Shown here piece after piece: positions 34,781 to 45,289 of a stretch of DNA of 64,000 nt. Under the pieces are notes generated by a model that did not search any database, was not told where the DNA came from, and saw nothing but the letters and a program-made list of their open reading frames with translations. Both the position numbers and the translations under genes were made by a program. The stretch lies in contig NC_054741.1 of NCBI RefSeq assembly GCF_018143015.1, positions 37,724,510 to 37,788,509 on the forward strand. The letters run 5' to 3'. This DNA comes from Lytechinus variegatus (lineage: Eukaryota; Echinodermata; Echinoidea; Temnopleuroida; Toxopneustidae). How positions within the stretch are numbered: the stretch's first letter is position 1; the number at the start of each line of letters is the position of its first letter.

Positions 34781-35837
34781 TAAATATCGAATATCCGTCC
34801 AACTTCACACGCGTTTGAATATCGAACCTGAATATCAAACCAACTTCACAGTTTGAATATCGAATATCCAACCAACTTCCTGCCGGTCAAATTTTTGCTA
34901 ACTCACAGCTTTAAAAAAAAATTAATTTTGCCTTTTTTTTATTACTGTCTGGCCACCAAACTTTTTATACTCGCAAGCCACCCCCCCCCCCCCCCCCTGA
35001 AAACTATAAGAAAAACAACCCCTCAGTTACAGAGCTTGAGTACAATATTTTTGTAAGTTAACCCTCCCCCTGCCCCCTCAACTTAAAAAAAAACATGCCC
35101 AAGCCGAGGCCAAAGTCCAAACATGAGCGTGAACATCAATCTATTAACCCATTCATGATTCTCGAGACTTGACTGTATTTTTGTCGCCCACAACAACCCA
35201 AGCCACAAAAAAAGGCTCACTCTCACACAGCTGTTCACATATCGCACTGAATTAGGTAATTAAAGACTTAAGTCAGAAAGAAAGACAGATGCAACTCAAG
35301 ACAGTCGCAACGCCGCTCATTCGAGCTCCACCCCACATACATCAACACTACTGCCGTGTACTACGCCGAAGCTCCGGGATAGCGAGCACTCGGCATCTCG
35401 ATGATACCTCCACGATATCCCCGGGCAAAATGCATGTTTACCTCGTAGAAAACGATGGAAATATGTCATGTATTATCAATGTCATTCTTTCGGAAGTGAT
35501 TTATTTATTACTTTATCAAATGATGTAATAATTATATAAATACGATAAGTAGAAAGTACTTACATCTCCGATTCAAATTTTCCGTAAATTCTGTCACCAT
35601 CAAAATTTTCTCGCAGACGACGTGTGTGAAGACCGAAAAAAACCGGCTGTTAGCTGCATATCAGGCTCGTTCACGAACTATTTTTCATTTAATTATTTTT
35701 ATTTACGATAACAATTTGTCATTGCTTTTATGAAACGGATATTTGCAACTATGACAAGTTGCCATTGCAATAACAAGATTTGCCATAGATATGGGAGATG
35801 TTACAGTTGCAAGTCAAAAGTTTTATGAAACGGGCCC

Positions 35838-35876
35838 CTGGTTTGGCTTCTAGTTGTTCCGCCTCAATCAAGAGAT
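35838..35876 (-). pseudogene. 39-bp coding remnant between two insertions
   Basis: Host sequence stranded between the Harbinger-like element and the 500-bp element, including one copy of each target duplication. On the minus strand it encodes about 12 residues (with EAEQLEAKP), continuing the helical tail of the main exon in frame on both sides. Small, but its position between two target duplications makes the assignment firm. Confidence 0.7.
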
Positions 35877-36376
35877 CCCGGGGGGGGCACTCAGTATATA
35901 ATGCATAGTGGGTATGTGCCGCGGAGGGGACCCCCATTTTCACACTCAAATTTCCGTTCCAAGGCATAGCATTTTTGCCTTGTTGATAAAAAGAACAAAG
36001 AAAGCCGCTCCAAGGCATAGCATTTTCTTCTTATCGAGAAAAAAGAAGAGGGAAATCCGCTCCAAAGCTTCGCATATTTTTCGTTACGCCGCTCCGATCG
36101 CATTGAATGAGTCGAATTTTGGTGAAAAGCGCCCGCAGAGCTCCCCCGGCGGAGCCGCGCTAGCTGCATCGTGCACGCATGACCGTTCCGTGGGGATGCA
36201 TACGCACTCACACGCTGGCGATCCGTTCCAAGGACCCCCGTTTTCACAAACATTTGTCGTTCCGAAGCCCGTTCCGAGGACCCTCCTTTTTACAATAAGC
36301 CCGCTCCAAGGCCCCCGTTTTTTGTCTCGCCCGCGGCACACCCCCACCACATTTTTGGTCGAGTGCCCCCCCAGGG
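35877..36376. mobile_element. 500-bp MITE inserted in the last coding stretch of the SNTX-like gene
   Basis: Inverted ends CCCGGGGGGGGCACTC and GAGTGCCCCCCCAGGG, followed inward by GTGCCGCGG and CCGCGGCAC. CAAGAGAT flanks both sides (35,869-35,876 and 36,377-36,384), an 8-bp target duplication typical of hAT and some other superfamilies; two more matching bases make up to 10 possible. The interior repeats CCGTTCCAAGG/CGCTCCAAGGC. It supplies the present stop codon of the upstream frame. Confidence 0.85.
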
Positions 36377-39300
36377 CAAGAGATCCACATCGTCTAATGT
36401 ACTGAGAGGGTTCGGCCTCATTGCGATTTCTTCCAGACTGAGCAGCTCATCAAGCTTGCCTGATACCATTTGAATCTGTGGCTGTAGACCCTCCACTGCT
36501 ACTTCCAAACGCTGACGTTCCGTCAGGACTTCTTGTGTGAGTGAAAGGCTTCTTGGTTCGATCTCGCTCAAAGCGAAGAAGAAATGTCGCATGCTTTGGA
36601 CGCCCATTTTCCAGAACATTTTGTCGAAGCAATCGTCCATTCCTTCTTCCGTGTTGTCGCCATCACTCCCGACATCGTATCTACTCTTGCCAGCTGAAGA
36701 CTGATCAATATCAGATTTATTAGCAAACAGAGCAGAATTGTTGAATTTGAACATATTGTTCGAGCATGGAATCTTGGCTGCTTTGATTGCGTCTATCACA
36801 GGAGGTTTTTGTCCATCAGCAAATGTCACCAGCAGCATAATATTTTGTTCAATGTCCTTGCCAAAGATTGCCAAGACGGAATCAAACACATACCTCTGAG
36901 TATGTGTTAACCTTGCTTGGGATGCTTGAGTAACAAAGCCAATGGCATCAATGTGGTCTACGTGGTGAAGGGATGAATCTGAGAAGAAGTCACGAATCTG
37001 ATCAACGATGGCTTTGTCTCTTGCAATACCCCGCGTATCACCGAATCCTGGTGTGTCAATTATCGTCAGTCTGAAGTCCAGATGTGACCACTTGGTTGGG
37101 TTGATCGTGTACGATGTGATCATCTGTGTTTGGCTCTGTGCTTGGCCACCAGCCTTGTTTTCTCCCTCTTCTGCTATAATCTTGAAGCGAAAGTCGTCAT
37201 TCCAGTCAACGCCAAAGATATAGTTGATCATCCCATTGATTAGAGTGCTCTTTCCTGCTCCTGTCGCTCCTACAACCATAGCAACAAAGTGCCGTTTTGC
37301 TTCGTTTCTCATTCGACCGATGTAGTATGTCTGGTATTTACTGCGTGCACCATGTCTTCCTTTGGTCAGAGGTAACTTGTACAAAGATGGTTCTCCTTTC
37401 GAATGATCCCCTATCTTCAGAGTATGGCACTTCGCTATCAGCTCCCTAAAGTTTCTCATGCGTTCGTTTACTGCAGACACTGAAGTGATTTCTACGGGTT
37501 TAGAAGAGGCGCTGTCATTGGCTGTTCCACAGAGAGTAGAGACTGATACTTTGTAAGTAGTTCCTGGATCCAGGTCTTCTAATGTGCACAAACAAACGTC
37601 TTCATCGGTTTCCATTAGCAAGATGTGATCTGGATCGGTGTCAGCTAACGGAACGTAACTCACCCTGTATCTTATCACATTCACGCCTTCACCTATCACA
37701 TCAGGCTTATTCCACACCACAGTTATGCTAGTCTCGGAGACTTGGTTCTTTCGCACATTATATGGAGGGCTCGTAGGAAGGGTTGTAGCAACCTCACTCA
37801 CCGCACCAAGCTGAGAATGCCCAACCTCACAAACCGCTACTACCGAGAATTCATACGTGGTATTTGGCTTCAAATTTGGGACGGTTGCAAGAGTAGCAGT
37901 AGCATCTGTCCTGAACTCACGCCATATAGGATTATGTGTTGGTGACGTTTCTCTGTACTTCACATGGTAAGATTGGATGCATGCAAGCCCTGTCTGTGGT
38001 GCTGCCCATTTGATCATTGCAGAATCATGGCATGTCTTAAGAATTTCTGGTTTTCCAAGCACACCAGGGGGTTCAAAGTCCTTTGTGGTAAGGACGCCAT
38101 GTTCGTAGTGAAAGAGTGAGCCACCTTCGGTGGTTAATCCTTCGCCATCATTGAAGCCCATTATGACAAAGACTGTCTTCTCCGACGTGCTATTCACATT
38201 TGCAAACTCCTTAAACTGTTTGGCTTTCATTCTCATATTCTTTGACGTTGCCACGTTGTCATACCATTCTTTCTGCGGTGAATATGACTCTGCTGTTTGA
38301 GTCCTGATGAATCGAGACAGTGCCTTTAGATACTCATCTTCTTTCCCCAATGAAGAGAAAGAAAACGCCACTACATGTTCGACGGAGAAATCTAATAGCA
38401 GTTCATCCAGGCCTTCCCGAGATTGAATGACTCTGATAGAGGACAAACCTTTCATGAAGGTTTTTACGATGTTCATCTCCTTTTCTCTGCATTTCAGCCA
38501 GTGTTCCACCAGTTGAAAATTGAAAGGAGATTTCAGGCAGTCAGAGACGATGTCTATCAGCACCTGTTCTACAGCCTCACCTCCACGAACTTGTGGGAGT
38601 GCTCGAGCGATCTTTTGCTGAAAACCCTGCATAAATTCAATAAGCAATTTCTTAAAGAAGCCCAGCTTCTCCATGAATTTCGGGAAGTCCGTGCAGAGGT
38701 TGTCTTTGACCATATCATCACATCTTGTTTTCCATTGATCGAAACCCTCGAGTATGTCATGAACATGTCCAATTATGTTCACACTTATTTCTCGGAACAG
38801 TTTTGATGCCTTGCTGTCCAACTTCGACAATGGATGGAGCCATACCATAAGAGGTACAGCGAGCTCTCCGTTATCTCCCAACATTGATGGCAGCTGGGTG
38901 TACATAAATACAGCCTCTTTGTAGCTCGCAGGGTTGCTCTTAGGCGCAAAATCGCCATAGAACTTACACTGGAGTTTGTCAGCTTCTTCTTTCTCGATTT
39001 CAGTGAGCGTCAGATAACCTTCACCTTTCATACTGATGCTTGGGATTTTCTTGATGATGGCATGTACGTTCCCATCCACATGCTGGTTGCTTTCGTCATT
39101 CTTCAAATACCTGTCAAAAACAAAGAAAGCTTGAGCCCCGTACAATACACCTGTTACAACATGTGTACCTATACCTTGATCAAAGACATATGGGTGTTGC
39201 ACATTGTGTCTTCCGAGATGTTTCATTGTCAGCTGTTCGAACCTAGTCGTGGTCTTGTATTGAAGTGTTATGCGGGATTGTCGACTAGTCGTCTTCTTGT

Positions 39301-39589
39301 CATTGATGTAGTCTGCTGCACCACTTACCTCAACCAGACCGCCCATAAAACTAGCTTTCAGAGAAGCCTCAATGCTCAGGGCCGACGATTTGTCATTAAT
39401 GCTATCTGATGTAATGACGTTGAAGTGAGTCCCCTGTTGGCTGCGGACGTCACAGTCATTCTTTAATACTTCCGGGTCCCACAGTGTAAAGCCAGGAATA
39501 AGGGTGTCATTTCGACAGTCGTAGAGCATTCCAAGTTGCATCGGTCTCCCGAGGGCCGGCAGCTCCAACATCCTGTCGCCATTTTGTCC
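36290..39589 (-). CDS. SNTX-like (stonustoxin-family) FN3-GTPase protein, main exon
   Basis: Longest frame of the window (1,134 codons if read from 39,694). A splice acceptor (TCTTTTCTTTGAAG) at about 39,590 suggests the exon begins at 39,589 and that the upstream codons are intron. An internal Met at 39,571 is the alternative start. Residues, counted from 39,694: about 42-300 SNTX N-terminal domain (ELPALGRP, FMGGLVEVSGAADY, THVVTGVLYGAQAFFVFD); 300-480 helical; 490-540 thioredoxin-like; 545-640 and 644-740 FN3; 800-1,045 P-loop GTPase with GATGAGKST, DTPGFGDT and TFADG; then the start of a coiled coil. Stonustoxins are pore-forming fish venom proteins. Many animals have non-venom relatives fused to FN3 and GTPase domains, so an intracellular or immune role is likelier here. 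No signal for venom use is seen. The last ~28 residues come from the MITE. Confidence 0.85.
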   Translation of the reverse strand, partial: GQNGDRMLELPALGRPMQLGMLYDCRNDTLIPGFTLWDPEVLKNDCDVRSQQGTHFNVITSDSINDKSSALSIEASLKASFMGGLVEVSGAADYINDKKTTSRQSRITLQYKTTTRFEQLTMKHLGRHNVQHPYVFDQGIGTHVVTGVLYGAQAFFVFDRYLKNDESNQHVDGNVHAIIKKIPSISMKGEGYLTLTEIEKEEADKLQCKFYGDFAPKSNPASYKEAVFMYTQLPSMLGDNGELAVPLMVWLHPLSKLDSKASKLFREISVNIIGHVHDILEGFDQWKTRCDDMVKDNLCTDFPKFMEKLGFFKKLLIEFMQGFQQKIARALPQVRGGEAVEQVLIDIVSDCLKSPFNFQLVEHWLKCREKEMNIVKTFMKGLSSIRVIQSREGLDELLLDFSVEHVVAFSFSSLGKEDEYLKALSRFIRTQTAESYSPQKEWYDNVATSKNMRMKAKQFKEFANVNSTSEKTVFVIMGFNDGEGLTTEGGSLFHYEHGVLTTKDFEPPGVLGKPEILKTCHDSAMIKWAAPQTGLACIQSYHVKYRETSPTHNPIWREFRTDATATLATVPNLKPNTTYEFSVVAVCEVGHSQLGAVSEVATTLPTSPPYNVRKNQVSETSITVVWNKPDVIGEGVNVIRYRVSYVPLADTDPDHILLMETDEDVCLCTLEDLDPGTTYKVSVSTLCGTANDSASSKPVEITSVSAVNERMRNFRELIAKCHTLKIGDHSKGEPSLYKLPLTKGRHGARSKYQTYYIGRMRNEAKRHFVAMVVGATGAGKSTLINGMINYIFGVDWNDDFRFKIIAEEGENKAGGQAQSQTQMITSYTINPTKWSHLDFRLTIIDTPGFGDTRGIARDKAIVDQIRDFFSDSSLHHVDHIDAIGFVTQASQARLTHTQRYVFDSVLAIFGKDIEQNIMLLVTFADGQKPPVIDAIKAAKIPCSNNMFKFNNSALFANKSDIDQSSAGKSRYDVGSDGDNTEEGMDDCFDKMFWKMGVQSMRHFFFALSEIEPRSLSLTQEVLTERQRLEVAVEGLQPQIQMVSGKLDELLSLEEIAMRPNPLSTLDDVDLLPWGGTRPKMWWGCAAGETKNGGLGAGLL

Positions 39590-41271
39590 CTTCAAAGAAA
39601 AGAGGGAAAAGTCGTTTTTACTAAAGAGGGTATACCATTTCATGACGTAGGTAATATTTACTGCGCGATCAAAATTCTTGCAAGAATTTGTCAAATTTCT
39701 AATATCGAAGTTTTAGTACCTTAACTCTAAAAGGATTGGGGACCATGATGCCCCCCCCCCTCGACGATTCGCGAGATATTTCCGATACGCAAAAAGATAA
39801 CGCCGCAAAATGTTATGCCTTTTTGGAGTCTTGCACAACCTTTGAGACCTAATTCGCGACATACAGGGATAGCATTGCGACGTAACGTGACTTTTTACGT
39901 GGTAATATGCCCAAAATAGCAAATTTTTATACTTTTTGTACAAAGTCTGTGGGAGATGAAATTCATAAAAGATGATTATTTCTTGTTCTAATTGGTCTGC
40001 TTTACAAATTCAGGGTTTAATTTAGTTGTTAAATGGTCGTGCGATAATTTCCATTGAAAAAAAAGAAAAACAAAAGACGAAAATTAAAAAAAAATACATA
40101 TGAAATTTAAAAAAACACAAGGAAATGTGGTGTTAAATATCCAAATAATGTTTTTTATGAATACATTTGCATATTTTATTCATAATAAATAAAAAACTAT
40201 TATTTTCATATTTTTGTATATAATAGCTTGTTGTTTATGTGGTAAAAAATGTGCGTGCTAAATTTCAGAAGGGGGCCATCATGCCCCGCCCCCCGTCCTC
40301 AGTACATCTCAAATAGCCCAGTCATTTCAGGGTTTAATTGCTCTAATTCTTAAATTGTCCTATTATTTGTGAATATGTTAAAGTATAATTAGTTTGAAAT
40401 TCAAATTACTTCGAATTTTGAAAATTATAACATACCAAGGTCATGCTGGGAATCAAATCTTTTCTCACCATCTATACACGGTCATGTATCAAATCAGGTG
40501 GATAGAGTTTACTTCATTTAAGGTATGTGCTAATTGGCATATAGATGGCACTCTTGAAAAGTATTGTGATATGGCATTCAATAGGGTAGTCATGTATCGT
40601 TAGCATTAACCCAACCCTATATATCATAAAATCAAACTGCTACATACTAAAAAAGGGGGGAAAAGTAGAAAAGGAAGAAGGAAGAGGGGGAGGAGAGAGG
40701 AGAAAAAAAGGAGCGAAGATGATGATTTATAATATGAACTACTTTAGAAAGAAGACTGGGCCTCTCATGAGTAAAGTGAGACAGTGAAAGAATGATAACA
40801 CCATCTTTTATCTAAAGGGAAAGTTCTGATGAGTTTGTTGAAATAGAATTCCAGAAAACTCAAGAGATGGTTTCAGGAAGAAGTGGCGGTAGAAGGTACA
40901 GAGAGATGCAACATTTCTCCGGGTGCTAGAGTGGATAACGGGGTGGATAAAGCCCAACCTTGGTAGGGTCTTCAATTCTCAGGAGGCGGAGTGCTCTCTG
41001 CTGTAACCATAGAGATGTATATTATAGTATACATCTCTAATACCTATCAAGAAGTGTGAGTACACTAGTACCAGCTCTAGCTCCAGCCCAAATCGGACAT
41101 GCATATTCCGTTAAGGAACTAATATAAGCTTGTAGATTTTGAATCTTTCCTTGATTATATGACAGTGCTATCATTATAGATTTATTAAATCAATAATTTT
41201 AAAATCACGTTTTAAAAATCAAGAATTTATCATCAATTTTTGAGAATTTTTCTTAATGTTATTATAAATGT
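39590..41271. other. Intron of the SNTX-like gene, no further exon seen
   Basis: AT-rich, with C runs and a purine-rich stretch at about 40,650-40,715. No additional exon in phase was recognised. Confidence 0.5.
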
Positions 41272-41520
41272 GGGGGCGTCGTGATCTAGTGGTTAGGAAA
41301 TTCGTCTCTCAATCAGAGGGACGTGTGTCAGGGCATGTTTTCCTTCAACAAGATATTTACCAACATTGTGCTGCACTCAACCCAGATGAGGTTAATTGAA
41401 TTCCTTGAAATGAACTGAGCGCTGGAAGACTACTTGAGCTAAAGCTGGACTAGTACTAACAATGCGCCTCGGAATAAACTATTTCTCGATAGATGATGTA
41501 ATATAAATGCCTATTATGAT
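41272..41520 (+). mobile_element. tRNA-derived SINE-like element
   Basis: GTCGTGATCTAGTGGTTAGG resembles a tRNA A-box region. The B box is degenerate. The tail has GAGCGCTGGAAGACTACTTG, AACAATGCGCCTCGGAATAA and an ATT-rich 3' end running to about 41,590. A second, 5'-truncated copy is at 45,117-45,285. It is not a functional tRNA gene because the cloverleaf cannot be completed. Confidence 0.65.
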
Positions 41521-42022
41521 ATTATTATCATTATTATTATTGTCATTATTACCATTATTGTTGTTGTTATTATCATTCATATTATTATTGATGTATTTAG
41601 TTCGTTTTGAAATAAAACCTTAGTCGAATATCTATCTTTGCTAATTGTAACGTATTTAATAATGGAAATTGAACACGGAACACACTGCTAGCAGGGTACA
41701 TTTTACATCTTAAAAAAAAAACCCAACTTTTTTTAGGACGGTGGCTTGCCGACGTTTTATTCCAAAAGGTGCTAAATCCATTAAATATTAACAAAACTAG
41801 TAAACTTCTGTTAATTTCATAAGAATTTACACTGATAGTGTAAACATGTATCCAAAATCTGTACTTTGTATTTGAATGCAAAAATTTGAATGCATAACTT
41901 TACGTGAATTTTTAAAGTGACCAATTTTAAATTACCATTTAGTGGATTTGAATTGAATTGAAAATTTAGCTCATTTTGGAGTTATACTTTAGCTGTTTTG
42001 GATTTAGCTCCATTTGGAATAA

Positions 42023-43338
42023 TAAGTGGAGCGCCTCTGGCAGTCTCACCTGCATCATTCGATTCAATAGAGCAGAAGTGCTGACTTTGAAAACTACTTT
42101 AAAATCATTATTCACAAAAAACGTAACACCATGCAATACTATGTTCTTTGACAATAAATGACATTTGACCTTAGTCATGCGACCTGAGACTTGTCAGTGA
42201 TACTTGATTACCCCTATATCCACAATTTATAAACTATATCTATAAACTTTGAAAGTTAGAACGGCAGTCTAAAAATTACCTCCAAAATGGCCAAAGTTCA
42301 ATGACCTTAAATGACCTTTGACTCTGATCATGTGACCTGACACTCGCAAGAGATGTTCAGTGATACTTGATTACGCTTATATGTCCAGGTTTTATGAACT
42401 AGTTCCATGCACTTTAGTTATGATGGTTTTTAACAAATACCCCAAACATTGCCAAAGTCCATTGACATTGAAGTCCAATAAACAGCAACACCCAGCTGAC
42501 CCCATTAACTAGTTATTTTTGACTAATTTGTTTTTGTCTCACCTGCGAAGGGCGGTGGCGTCAACACCAAATCTTAACCGAAGGTTAAGTTTTTGAAATG
42601 TCATCATAACTTAAAAAATGTATGGACCTAGTTCATGAAACTTGGACGTAAGATTATTCAAGTATTATTGATCATCCTGCATGAGTTTAAAGTCACATGA
42701 TCAAGGTCGGATGTCATTTAGGGTCAATGAACTTTGGCCAAGTCGAGGGTATCTGTCGAATTACCATCATAACTTTGAAAGTTTGTGGATCTGATTGAAA
42801 CTTGGACGTAATAGTAATCAAGTATCATTAAAGATTCTGTGAGAGTTTCAGGTCACATAATCAAGGTCAAAGGTCATTTAAGGTCAACGAACTTCGGCCA
42901 AGTTGGGGGTATTTGTGAATTGCCATCATAACTTTGAAAGTTTATGGATCTGATTCATTAACTTGGACAAAAGAGTAATCAATATCATTGAACATCCTGT
43001 GCGAGTTTCAGGTCACATGACCAAAGTCAATGGTCATTATTTTAAGGTCATTGAAGTTTGGCCATTTTGGAGGTAATTAATAGATTGCTGTCATAACTTT
43101 CAAAGTTTATAGATATAGTTTATAAAATGTGGATATAGGGGTAATCAAGTATCACTGACAAGTCTCAGGTCGCATGATCAAGGTCAAATGTCATTTATTG
43201 TCAATGAATGTAGTATTGTATCATTATATGAATGGGGCTTTTTGTGGGGCATTTTATAGTAGTTTTAGAAATCAACACTGCTGCTATATTGAATCGCGCG
43301 ATGCATGCAGGTGAGACTGCCAGAGGCGCTCTACTTGT
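42023..43338. mobile_element. Foldback element with tandemly repeated arms, in the SNTX-like gene intron
   Basis: Terminal inverted repeats AGTGGAGCGCCTCTGGCAGT and ACTGCCAGAGGCGCTCTACTT enclose two arms. The left arm (about 42,130-42,480) and longer right arm (42,560-43,200) consist of ~165-bp units in opposite orientation (GGTCACATGATCAAGGTCAA, CATCATAACTTTGAAAGTTT, GATCTGATTCATGAAACTTG). Similar in design to sea urchin TU and fly FB foldback transposons; identity with TU is not claimed. Related pieces lie at 18,920-19,440 and 60,690-60,795. A fragment of the 56,137 MITE (GCTGACCCCATTAACTAGTT) lies between the arms. Confidence 0.75.
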
Positions 43339-43446
43339 TAGAGTGTATGAACCGGGGAAGTGCATGAAATCTGACTGCAATGGGGGAATGGAATTATGTA
43401 TATACCCCCATACCCCCCCCCCCAAAAAAAAAAAAAACGCACTTAC

Positions 43447-43610
43447 GTCCGTGTTCGGTCCAGGATTCGATTCCACATCTCCACAAGCCAGGACGTAAAG
43501 GAACAGGGCCGTGAGATGCTCATTTGTTAGCTTCTGCTGACACGATACCTGAGAATTCAGAAGATCCTGCCGCTCAACACCAACCAAAGGCATGTCCATC
43601 ATTGTAGGTT
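43447..43610 (-). CDS. Start exon with 2A-like translational recoding motif
   Basis: On the minus strand, acceptor TGATTTGCAG precedes the exon and a perfect donor GGAC|GTAAGTGC follows. ATG at 43,602 (or the next codon) opens 52 codons. Residues about 29-39 are hydrophobic (LTALFLYVLA), followed directly by GDVESNPGP, the 2A consensus D-V-E-x-N-P-G-P, where ribosomes skip the Gly-Pro bond. The exon ends in phase 0, matching the phase-0 entry of the frame at 39,589. In sea urchins, 2A-like sequences are known at the N-termini of NLR-type immune proteins and in non-LTR retrotransposons, where the preceding stretch can act as a signal sequence. Here it would yield a cytosolic product from Pro onward and a minor signal-bearing form. 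The link to the main exon is inferred from strand, order and phase. Confidence 0.7.
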
Positions 43611-43829
43611 CTGCAAATCAGAGAGTCGATGTATCAGCGAGGTTTGATGATGTGATTATAAATTATAGACAATCCTTTCAATTAATCATTTTTCTTTTAC
43701 CACTTTTTTACATCCACTTAGCAACCGTCCTACAGTAACCATTTTACACTTGTCATGAAAAGTAGAGACAGGGTTGATTTTTCTCGACCTCCATCCCAAC
43801 CTCCTACATTATATTTAAAGGGTAGGCCT

Positions 43830-44140
43830 ACTCCAGGCTGAAAATAAGATGATTTGAAAAGATACAGAAGAATCAGACAAAACACAAAGTATCTGTCGAA
43901 ATGGAACAAGGAATAACAAATTATTTCGGGGTAACAGTTCTATTTATGTATTCATGAACATTCAATTAAAAAAATGACAATGTCATATCCCCACTTGTTC
44001 TGTTGTATATTATTGTTTGAAACTATGTTTGACTTTTATTCCTCCAAGATTTTTTCTTTTAAATGGATTGACAACTGATTTAATGTATTAGATATTCATT
44101 GCTCAAACTTATTAAATCATAAGGGACAAATAGGCCTATC
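43830..44140. mobile_element. Half copy of the 'CCGGGCTGAAAAT' foldback family
   Basis: CTCCAGGCTGAAAATAAGAT begins a diverged left arm with TATTCATGAACATTCA and CATATCCCCACTTGTTC, as in 5,046-5,657. The right arm is incomplete. Confidence 0.5.
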
Positions 44141-44491
44141 GTACAAATTCAAATGAAATTATGATCTTACTTTTACAGTCTTGTACGGACTCTTTGATAT
44201 TGTCGGCGCAATATGCGCTGATTTGTGTTTTCTTATCATTATAGGTTTATATATTATCAGTTGATATTATTGAACTAAAAATGTTATAGATACAATTACT
44301 TCAAGTAGAATAGCGCTCCGCATGTATATCCAACGATGGAATGTACTGCTACGAAATTTATAAGGGGGTTGGAATTTACTAAACCGTTAACGTATAAAAA
44401 ATGAAAGGGGGTATAAGACATGACCCAAAAAACTCCCCCCAAATGCGAATTACCACCCCTATTATAGATAGCTAGATTGAGCAAAGCATCC

Positions 44492-45103
44492 TTAAAGGAC
44501 AAGTCCACCCCAACAATAACTTGATTTGAATAAAAAGAGAAAAATTCAACAAGCATAACACTGAAAATTTCATCAAAATCGGATGTAAAATAAGAAAGTT
44601 ATGACATTTTGAAATTTCGGTTCATTTCACAAAACAGTAATATGCACATCTTGGTCGGTATGCAAATGAGGGAACTGATGACATCACTCACTCACTATTT
44701 CTTTTGGATTTTATTATATGAAATATGAAATAATTTGATTTTCTCGTCATTGTCAAATGAAATGAAGTTTCATTCCTCCCTGAATACGTGGAATTCCATT
44801 ATTTTAACATTTTGTGCTTCAGGCAAGGAGGTCCTAATCATCAAATTCGTAAAAATTGAAATATTGTATAATTCAAACAATAAAAAACAAAAGAAATGGT
44901 GAGTGAGTGACATCATCGACTCTCTCATTTTGATGTAACTGGCTCGTTCATAAAACTATTATGTTAAAAATAAGCGAAACTTTGAAATGTCATAACTTTC
45001 TTATTTTACATCCGATTTTGTTTGAAATTTTCAGCATTGTGCTTGTCTGATTTTTCTCTATTGATTCAAATCAACATTTTTCTGAGGTGGACTTTACCTT
45101 TAA
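44492..45103. mobile_element. TTAA-flanked foldback MITE, family C copy 3
   Basis: Complete copy: TTAAAGGACAAGTCCACCCC on the left and GGTGGACTTTACCTTTAA on the right, TTAA at both ends, with arms as in 6,256-6,861. Confidence 0.85.
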
Positions 45104-45116
45104 GTTTCTATCCTTC

Positions 45117-45285
45117 TCTCAATTCCTTGAATGCACTAAGCGCTGGAAGGCATCTGCACAGCTCGAGCTACAGTCGGGGATAATAATAACGATAACAATG
45201 CACCTCTGATATGAATACCTACTTAATATCATTATCAGCATTATTATTATTATCATTATTGTTATTATTATCATCATCATCACTA
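45117..45285 (+). mobile_element. 5'-truncated SINE copy
   Basis: Shares AAGCGCTGGAAG, AGCTCGAGCTAC and AACAATGCACCTC with the SINE at 41,272, and ends in an ATT/TTA-rich tail (about 45,225-45,285). Confidence 0.6.
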
Positions 45286-45289
45286 ATAT

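Larger units (their letters stand above)
30182..35837. mobile_element. 5.66-kb PIF/Harbinger-like element inserted in the SNTX-like gene
   Basis: Perfect 18-bp terminal inverted repeats: GGGCCCGTTTCATAAAAC at 30,182 and GTTTTATGAAACGGGCCC ending at 35,837. CTG flanks both sides (30,179-30,181 and 35,838-35,840), the 3-bp CWG-type target duplication characteristic of PIF/Harbinger. The left subterminal region is packed with GCGGCAAAT repeats and a hairpin; the right one has TGCCATTGCAA-type repeats. No DDE transposase was recognised, so it is probably non-autonomous. It carries a possible three-exon minus-strand gene, a nested MITE (32,087-32,344), a 3-unit tandem repeat (34,264-34,780) and long C runs. 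Confidence 0.8.

Noticed and set aside
39590-39694. Upstream in-frame start of the 1,134-codon frame
   Set aside because: The extension lies before a good splice acceptor, does not resemble the family N-terminus and is more likely intron.
41272-41345. Possible tRNA gene
   Set aside because: The A-box-like start is present, but the B box is degenerate and no cloverleaf can be completed. It fits a SINE head.
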